Assembly (NCBI GenBank): GCA_003640385.1
Contig: RCAB01000151.1
Coordinates: forward strand, 62,001-126,000
Origin: Setaria digitata
Taxonomy: Eukaryota; Nematoda; Chromadorea; Rhabditida; Setariidae
DNA: 64,000 nt
Direction of reading: 5' to 3'
In this document: positions 42,001-51,000 of the stretch, piece after piece
How positions within the stretch are numbered: the first letter of the stretch is position 1
Layout of the letters: the number at the start of each line of letters is the position of its first letter
Position numbers and translations under genes: made by a program
Notes under the pieces: model-generated
Told to the model about the DNA's origin: nothing
Database searches by the model: none
What the model saw: only the letters and a program-made list of their open reading frames with translations

Positions 42001-45000
42001 GTTGTTGTCTTTTTGTGATAAAAGCATCCTTCGTGTTTGTTTCTTTGTTTGTTTGTTTTCTTTTTGTTTTCCAAGAATGCTTGCCTAAGTCTAAACAACT
42101 AATTAGAAAGTTACTTCATCCAAAGCACTTTATTAGAAATAATTGTGGTAATTTCATGCAATATTCTTGATCTCGAAAATAATCGTTTAGATTCTTGATT
42201 TGCTGTTGTTACTTCATTCTGGAAGTATCCATTAGTGGTGGTGAGGAATTCTAGAAGTATTCGCTCAAAAACAAAATTATTGTTTTACTGCTCATTTGCA
42301 ATCTTTTTAATTCGTTTAATACTAAACTTTTTTAATTTCTTAGATATGGACATAAATCTTCCAATGGAATGTTGATGAACCGTTTCGGTTATCATCGTTC
42401 CTCATCCACTATTATCACATTATTCTTAACTTCATACTGATAATTTGAAGAATAAGTGGCACTTTCTCAAGTGATATTTTCGATGCGGATAAAATGGAAA
42501 TAAAAAAAAAAAAAAAAATTGGAAAATACCATACAGTTTTTAAGAAGAAGTAAGAATATATAGAAAGAAAATGTCATTTTAGTGCTTGCTTGTTGTAACG
42601 GGAGGAGAAATTAAGAATACATTTGAAACAAATATTTTAATATTTTGCTCCTTTCTCCTTCCCATTGATTGATTTAAATGCGATCTTATCACAAAACTGA
42701 TCTGAAATTCTTTTTTTTTGAATTATCAAATATTTATCTAACATTATTTTCATTTGAGAACTAAAGAATGAACTGTCGTGAATTGTGCTTAGAAATAGAT
42801 AATACGACAAATTTCATTTTATTATTTTTCGTAATTTTTGGTAGTTAGCTTTTTGTTTTTTTTTTTTTGTTTGTTGTTTAGTGCTTTTCTTTCCTGTTTA
42901 CATATCGTGTTCATTTTGCTTGCTTTTTTTTGTGCAGATGTAATGGCCATACGCAGTGTAACATATCAGTAAACAATGGACAACTTGGTGATCCATGCCC
43001 GGATACGGAAAAATATCTGGATGTAGAATTCGAATGCACTGAATTGCCTAAATGTAACAGTAACTATCCATTTCATTCAAAAAATTTCTTTTCAAAAATT
43101 TTGAATATTGAAAAGTTTCTTTTTAGAAAATTTAAATTTATTGGATTTCTTTTTACTTCCTTATTTGAATAACGATGACAGAATATTTCTATATCGTTTT
43201 CTATAATTATAAAGATTTAATCTTCGATGAATTTCAATTAGGAAAATTACGAAAAGGATTTTAGTAGTTGAAGAAAAAAGGCATGACAAAAAACTTATCA
43301 TTGAGATACAGCATGATAAATTTTTTCAAATTTCATTTATTTTCAAAGTTCAACCTTAATTTTTCGAAGAACTCTCTTCAAGTCAAATAATTCGAGCTAT
43401 ATTGTTAGCCAAATCAATTAATTTATAATTGTAATGAAATATTAATTAAAACTTAAAAAATAATCAAATATTGAAGTCTAACTTTGAAAGTATAGAAACT
43501 GCAAGGAATGCACAACGTTTATTACACGTTTTTTTTTTTAACCGTCCATGTCCATTTCTGTTCTGTATAATCGTAGTAATTTGCACTATTTACACTTGCA
43601 CAATTTATAGTTCACTGATTTGAAACCAAAGTTTGTTTTATTTGAAAAAGTGAAAATTTTCTTCGAAATATTTATGAAAAGATAGAAAAGGTGAAATTAT
43701 TTGCAGCAACAACAACGACAAGCACATCATCTACAACATTTACAACAGCAGTTTATAATCAGACGATGTTGGTGACTGATGTGACGAGACCACTGATAAT
43801 AACTGAAGTTACGTAAGTTAATTTTAGTTAGAGTTATGAATTGAAACGAGTTAAGATGACTGCTGGAGAGTTCTGAAACTGATTTTAATGGAATATTAAT
43901 TTAAATTTACCTCAATTTAAAGGAAAGTGAAATTATTAGAAAATGACGGAAAACAGCTGTTCTGTGATACGGTAACGAAACGTGACATAGACTGGCCGAA
44001 AACGGAATGTGGCATGACGGCCCGTATGTCATGTCCAATTGGATCAACAGGTTATGCAGAATGGATCTGTGAACCAGATGGATTATGGGAATCAGATGGA
44101 CCGGATCTATCACGTTGCGTTAGTACGTGGAGTAAGGGGTAAGATCTATCCGTGCTTAAAATATTCGTCTAGGCAGGCCGTATTACAGTTCAATTTTTTT
44201 CAAAACCAATTTTCTTTTTTTTTTTTTTTTTTTTTGAGGAAATTTGAATACTTTTCATGAGGTTGTTATTACCGGCGTGTGATTTTAATTCGAAATTATT
44301 TAAGATTGCTGATGGATGCGGAAGAAGCGGATGATCCATTAGACCAGTTGGAATTTCTTCGTGAAATCCAACAACGAACACGTCGAGAACCTCTGATTGG
44401 TGGTGATCTGAGCACCCTATCTCGTGCTATAAAATTGCTAATTCCAACCACGATATACAACAATGATGCGGATAAATTTGTTGAAGTGCTACTCTTTATT
44501 AACATCTTTCCTTTCTCCTCTTCGTTCTCCAAAGTTTTCTATTTAATTTCAAAATAAAATATTTGAAAATATCAGGTATATCATAATTCTAGTTAGTTGT
44601 GGAAAGTATTAATAATATGGCGAAGGAATCACAATCATCAGCATGGAAAGATTTGAAAGGTGCAAAACGACGTATGGTAGCTGATTTGCTAATGAGTGTT
44701 ATTGATCAAGTTTCCGTGGTAATCAGCGCACTTGTTACTCCCGATACACCGCGTATTATCATGAAACCTAATATTGGTATGGTATTTTTTAAAAGATCAT
44801 TTGTTTTATCACTTTTTAAAAATGGAATTCCAGGGAATAATTGATAATTTTGTTTTTAATTAATATCGAAATTAATTCGAAACATTCTATGTAATATTTA
44901 TGTTATATCATCTACCTAATTTATATTAAGCCTTTTTACTTCCAAACACGCAGAAGTCACTAGTTGCTTGATCAGTTAATGCATAAATCGTATATTTATC

Positions 45001-48000
45001 ATTAAAAAAAAAAAAAAAAAAACAGCATCAATCTTTTATTTTATATTTAAATAATTTTGATTCGGTTCTTAGTAATGGTATGATCTCAGTTGTCATTATG
45101 ATTATAATTAAGGTCACAGTTATGATAACAGTGACTGCAATCATTTGTACTGATCTGGAGTGTTCCGTCTCAGTTCTAATTATTTCGTGTCAGAAAAGTA
45201 ACTGTTGGCCGAATTGTAACTTTCAGATGTGGAGCTTGAAATATCAGCTGTTCGGGTACACGATTATGTGGCTTTTCCTAGTACCAGCTTATATCGAACA
45301 ACTGATGATACAGTTAATATTCCACGGGAAGCACTAACTTTACGCAGTAATACAATTGGTTTGTTTAGTCACGATTTTTCAATTCATTTTCAAGCTAATT
45401 GTAATTATTGTGACTTCCTAATTACATAGAATTTCTCCACGAAACGTTACCGTTCAAATCTATAGATTTGAAAAACTTAAATTTAAATTTCTGAAAAATC
45501 GAATAAACCGTAATTTTTCTGACCAATACAACAAAACTGTTTCGATACTGAAGCGATATTCTAAATACTGAAGCAGAATGTGCAGTAAAGAATAACCCGT
45601 TCATGTGGCATATATTAATTGAAAGGTGAAGTTTTAGATGAAGCCAAAATTCTTTATGTGGCTTATTCATCAATGGCCAAGTATCTAGAACCTGAGCCAC
45701 GCCAAGGTGGTGATAGTGTATTGATACCGCGACAAGTTGCTTCAAAAATAGTTTCTGTATCAGTGATAAACAGAGACGGGAAGATTCAAAACATTGATCA
45801 TCTTCGTGAACCAGTTATTATTACCTTTTCAACAGAGGTAGAACAGTTTCAGATAAGAAAAAACTTTAATAGGAAGAATAGAGAGAACAACTGCATTGGA
45901 TGAGATTAGTTGCGGTTGAAATATGAATTAAAATGAAACTTTCAACAGTGTTTAGCAATCATGTGAAAGTTTTAGAAGACTAATTAATCAGTAATTAAGA
46001 GGTGTTGTGAAGTGAGAAATATTATCCTACTAATCGTTTAGAGCTTGTTTTGGAGTTTTGGTTGGATCAATAAAGGATGAATTTTAAATCTAAGAGAATT
46101 ATGTTGCTCTGAACGGACAGTTCAAGTAAATTCTGTCTTCCATCTTGAGCAAAAACTGATAACCTTTTAGAATAATTAAATATTTATCAAACTATTATAC
46201 TAATGAGCATTCTAATTAAGTTCCGATTAAATTAATACATATTAGGATGGAATAAATCTTTCCGTACCACAATGTGTTTGGTGGAATCGTACTCGTTTAC
46301 AATGGTCATCATATGGTTGTGTTGTCAGCTTGCATAATACAACTCATACCGTTTGTCATTGCAATCATTTGACATATTTTGCTGTCCTTATGGATATACA
46401 TTATCAGCAGGTAAATGAAGCTATCACTAATCAGTAAATTTAAATGTCACGTTTTGTTAATTACAGGAAATGCTGATACTGAGATGATTGTTTTAATATC
46501 AAAATACGCTTAATTTCCATACTTATATCTTTAACAATTTATGCTGGAGCTTTTCTTCTATTTGTATGTCATAGGAAAAAAAAAATGAAAAAAATGACTG
46601 ATGATGTTCACAATTCGAATTTGAAATTTCCAAATCTAATTTAAATTTTGCAGCTTTCCATTGAACATAATATAGCACTGACATTTATAACTTACGCTGG
46701 CTGTACCTTATCAATAATATGTCTTCTGATATCATTACTCGCATTTCAATGTTTTGGCACCAGCGGTGGCGATCGAATCTTTATTCATAAAAATTTGTGC
46801 TTCTCGTTACTGATATCTGAAATCATCTTTCTAGGTGGAATTTGGCAAACAAATAATCCTGTAGGAATTTTAACATATATCTTTTCTTTTTTTTTTTTCA
46901 GTCATATAAATAATTTTCTGTTATAAATGATTTGGTATATATGATCATATTATTTACTTTATGATCAGTTTTATCTTCTCGATCCGATAAATTAGGCCAT
47001 CATTCCTCTATTAATAAAATTAAACTATACTATTTTATTTTTATTAGTTGCATTTTAATATCTTATTTAATCTTAATATGTCACATTTCATATTCCAAAA
47101 ACATACTTATCATTACCTTTCCTACTTAAATTTAATCCAAAATTTTACTTAGTTTTCAGCTTTGCTGTAGTATCATAGCCGGTATATTGCATTATTTCTT
47201 TCTTGCTGCATTTTCATGGATGTTACTAGAGGGTTTCGAACTTTACTACATGCTAGTTGAAGTGTTTCAGTCTAAAGATTCCAAAAGACCGTACATACTT
47301 TTATTCGGTTACGGTAAGCTTACACTTACGCACTTTTTTCCTTCTTTTTGAAAATCAATTGTTCTTTCTTTTTTCTTTTTTTGAAAACTTTCTAATTCAT
47401 TTTTCGTGATTTTTGGTTTTTCCATGATGAAAAAATTTGGTATTTTCCAGAACCACCGATTCCAAATCCGAAATTTATCGTAGCTTGCTTAGCACCTGCA
47501 AATTATCATGTCCCAATTATTGCACCAATATCTTTTATTACCCATCTTTAGGATTCCCACTGATAGTTGTCGCTGTATCGATATGGTTCGATCGGTTCAG
47601 CTACGGTACCGATCAGTATTGTTGGTTACGATCTGACAACTACTTCATTTTGGCATTTGTTGGACCGGTAGCTGTTATCTTGCTTTGTAATGTAGTCTTC
47701 CTCGTGATGACACTGTTTATCGTATGCAGTCATTCTAGTATCGGTTACACACCATGTAAGCAGGATCGCGATGCACTGAAGAATGTTCGGTATGGGAGTT
47801 TTTCTCGAATAAGATATCAGATAATTCTTATCGTTTAGGAGTTATCATCGAGAAAGAGTTTTATGATGAGCCAATGTCTATTCAGTTATGAAAAAAAAAA
47901 AAATTGAAGCTAATTAGAACTGTGCTATTTTCCCTTTCTTTCTAAACTACTAGTAATACATGATGCTATTTAAAAATGAATATATATATTTGTTTCATTC

Positions 48001-51000
48001 ACCTTTTACAACATACCAAATAATTCCCTTACGGCGGATTGCCGTTATGATAATTGAGACTGAATATTGCCAATAATTTTTATATTTTGGATAATTCAGG
48101 AATTGGTTAAAAGGATCAGTAGCACTGATTGCTTTATTGGGTCTCACTTGGACTTTTGGACTTTTATGGATTGATGAGCAGTCATTCATAATGGCTTATG
48201 CTTTTACTGTTATGAATTCCCTCCAAGGATTGTTCATTTTTTTATTTCATGTCGCATTCAACGATCGAGTTCGTCGCTTTTTATTCCTTCTTAAAATCCT
48301 TTTTTTTTAAGTTAAAATTTAAATTCATCTCCATTAAGAACCTATTACATTTATTCTGATAAATTGCCACTACCGAGTCCTCTTATCATGATAACATCTT
48401 TGATACGTCAACCACTCCATCACTAAATCACGTTAAGCCAAGAATGGCTGTTTAAGCGTATTCAATTGTTCCACCTTTTGGCCAATAAGAGATTTTTCAA
48501 ATAATTTATAAACCTTGTCCTACTAATGGACCTTTCATTTTTCAGTTACGTAAAGACTACCGAAAATGGGTTAGGCATTCCTCCTGGGCACCAAACTGTA
48601 TGCGTGACGATTCGAACCATACGTCACGTACGATGCCATACTTACCCACAAGTAGCACGAGCAAAACAGGTCATGCAGTCAGTTCTAGTTCATCAACAGC
48701 TTCTGAGCTACTGGTAAGTGTAAAATTGTTTATTAATTTCTTAATTTCCTCTATTCGTCAATCTAATTGATAGGCTGTGCTACACGTAGTCCCTTAACGT
48801 ATTTCTTCCACGGAGTATGCGTAAAAAGGTACGTGAAAGTAAGAGAGTAGTACAGTAAATTAACTAGTCGTTGAATTCCAAGAGCTTATAAGTCTCAGTG
48901 AAGTGTTGAACTATACAGAAGCATTTCAATTGTGTGTTATTAGAAAAGAATATGGTGAGCACATGATTTATCATGATAAAAAGTACTAGAGCTGAAATTA
49001 TTATATATTTTAAATTATTCATTTCACAATTATTTTTTGCATCCGAAAGACTGTAAATAGCATTCATAGAATTATTTATTAATTTGTTCCTAATTTTTGC
49101 ATTAATTACAAATATTTGGGAGAAAAGAAACCTCCTAACATTTTTTTTTTCCATTTTATTTTGCACTTTCTTTTTAAAACTTCATATTTTCATATTTCTT
49201 TTCCTTCGTCTTATAATTAGCAGTTATGCATAATAGCTGCTGCATATGTTACCTATCAGTTTGTTATCACACTGCACGATCATCTTATCATTTTTATTTT
49301 TGCTACAGTTAACAACACTTCGTCATTATCGTGACCTGTCACATTCTTATATGTTAATTATTTGTTTTATCATTCATTTGAAGAGATTTACCAAGAACAT
49401 TGGTGGCAAAAGCGATGAGTATTCACCACTGTTGGCTAGTCAACGGGCTGGTTTAATTGATGAACAAATGTATGTAAGACGAGGTTCGTCATATTCCACC
49501 TGCTTTATCAGATCATATCACTTATCACTCTCTTTGCTTCTTCCTTTTTCACTGACACATTGATTCAAAAAGATTTCTCTTCTCAAAATTTTGCAAAAAC
49601 TTTGATGTGGACTCAAAAAGCTGAAATATAATTTCAAAATTAAGTGATCATATGTTATTTTTTTTTTATTTTTTATTTTATTTTTTTATTTTTTGTTTAT
49701 TTTTTATTTATTTATTTTCATTTATTTTATTTTTTGATTTGGTAGCTTTATTGCTTTATATCAGTTTGAATTAATTTTTATTGACTCACAAAATTTATTT
49801 CGCTGAAAATTTGCAGCAATATTTTGATTGCTAGATTTACATTTGGTAAATTATAGATAAGATAATTACTGTTAGCATAATCTCATTTTTATATTCATCA
49901 ATAACATTTGTTTAATTTTTCTAATTAATGAACATTTTCTTTTTATAAAAATAAATAAATAAATATATATAGACACACACAGATATATACTCTTTTTATA
50001 GTTGAGTAGAAAATTAAATATTCATTTAATCATGGTATATAATTGTTATAAGACCCATTTTATCTCCTTTAATTAATTTAATCTTAAAGGATTTTCTATA
50101 AAAAACCATGTAACATTAACAATTTTAATTATCTGGTGAGGAAGTCTGTTACAAGTGGTCGTAATAAGATTAAAGTGTCAAGTAATTTCAAAGTAAAATT
50201 TTAAACGTTAAGATGAACAAGAGAAGTGGATAAAAGAAGAAAATTTACCACACTAAAGCCATTGATTGCTTTAGTGTTTTTTGAAAATAAATTAAATGCA
50301 TTATAATTGTGAATATATTTTTTTCAAAATTAAGTGATTTCTGTCCTTTTTTAAACTAACTTGAATTTCTTTTCTTTGATTAACTTTTTGACATGTTTTA
50401 TTCACAGTTTTTCATAAGTTCTCACATAGTATATTTTATTAATTTAAAATGTATGAATTTACAAATCAGCAAAAAGATGAAGTAAACTCAATATTTTGTT
50501 TATTTGTCAAGATAAATTTAAACTTCAGAAATATACAAAGGAATATCCACCAGCTCGTGAACTAATATTCTTCAACTGCGCTACCGATGTTATGTTGTAA
50601 ATGTGTAAATTTTGTAGTTTTGCTTTCCGGGTTCGGTTGGCTCTTCAGGTTTTACATAATTATAACTCATGTACCAGAAATAGGACAAAAATTGCCGTTA
50701 TTTACTGGATATTTCATGAGGAATATTATGTAGGCTAGCTAATAAGATAGGAAGAATCAACACAAAAGTGCAATTTAATTTAATTTATACGGAAATAGTT
50801 TGTAAAGCGGAAAAGTCGAAATGTTAAATTTGTCAAAAGCATTGATTGAGCAATTTGTCACCTGCGTAATGTTCAGAGTGATGAGAATATGTTAAATATA
50901 TTCCTTTCTTTTTTTTTTTTTTTCTTGGATACTTTCGTTGTCAGTGTAATGAATTGAGTTTTCACCGGATTTTTCCCCAAGAAATTGCTCTTTTCTTGCA

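Noticed and set aside
43054..43059. Earlier donor for exon 3b (AAAT|GTAACA)
   Set aside because: It keeps phase but removes the last cysteine of the lectin half. The donor at 43060 was preferred, though both remain possible.
44296..44532. Minus-strand frame opposite lat-1 exon 6
   Set aside because: Shadow of a well-supported coding exon.
47437..47551. Upstream extension of the TM4-TM5 exon
   Set aside because: The TTTAG acceptor at 47551 gives the exact phase-1 junction to exon 12. The extension contains no receptor-like sequence.
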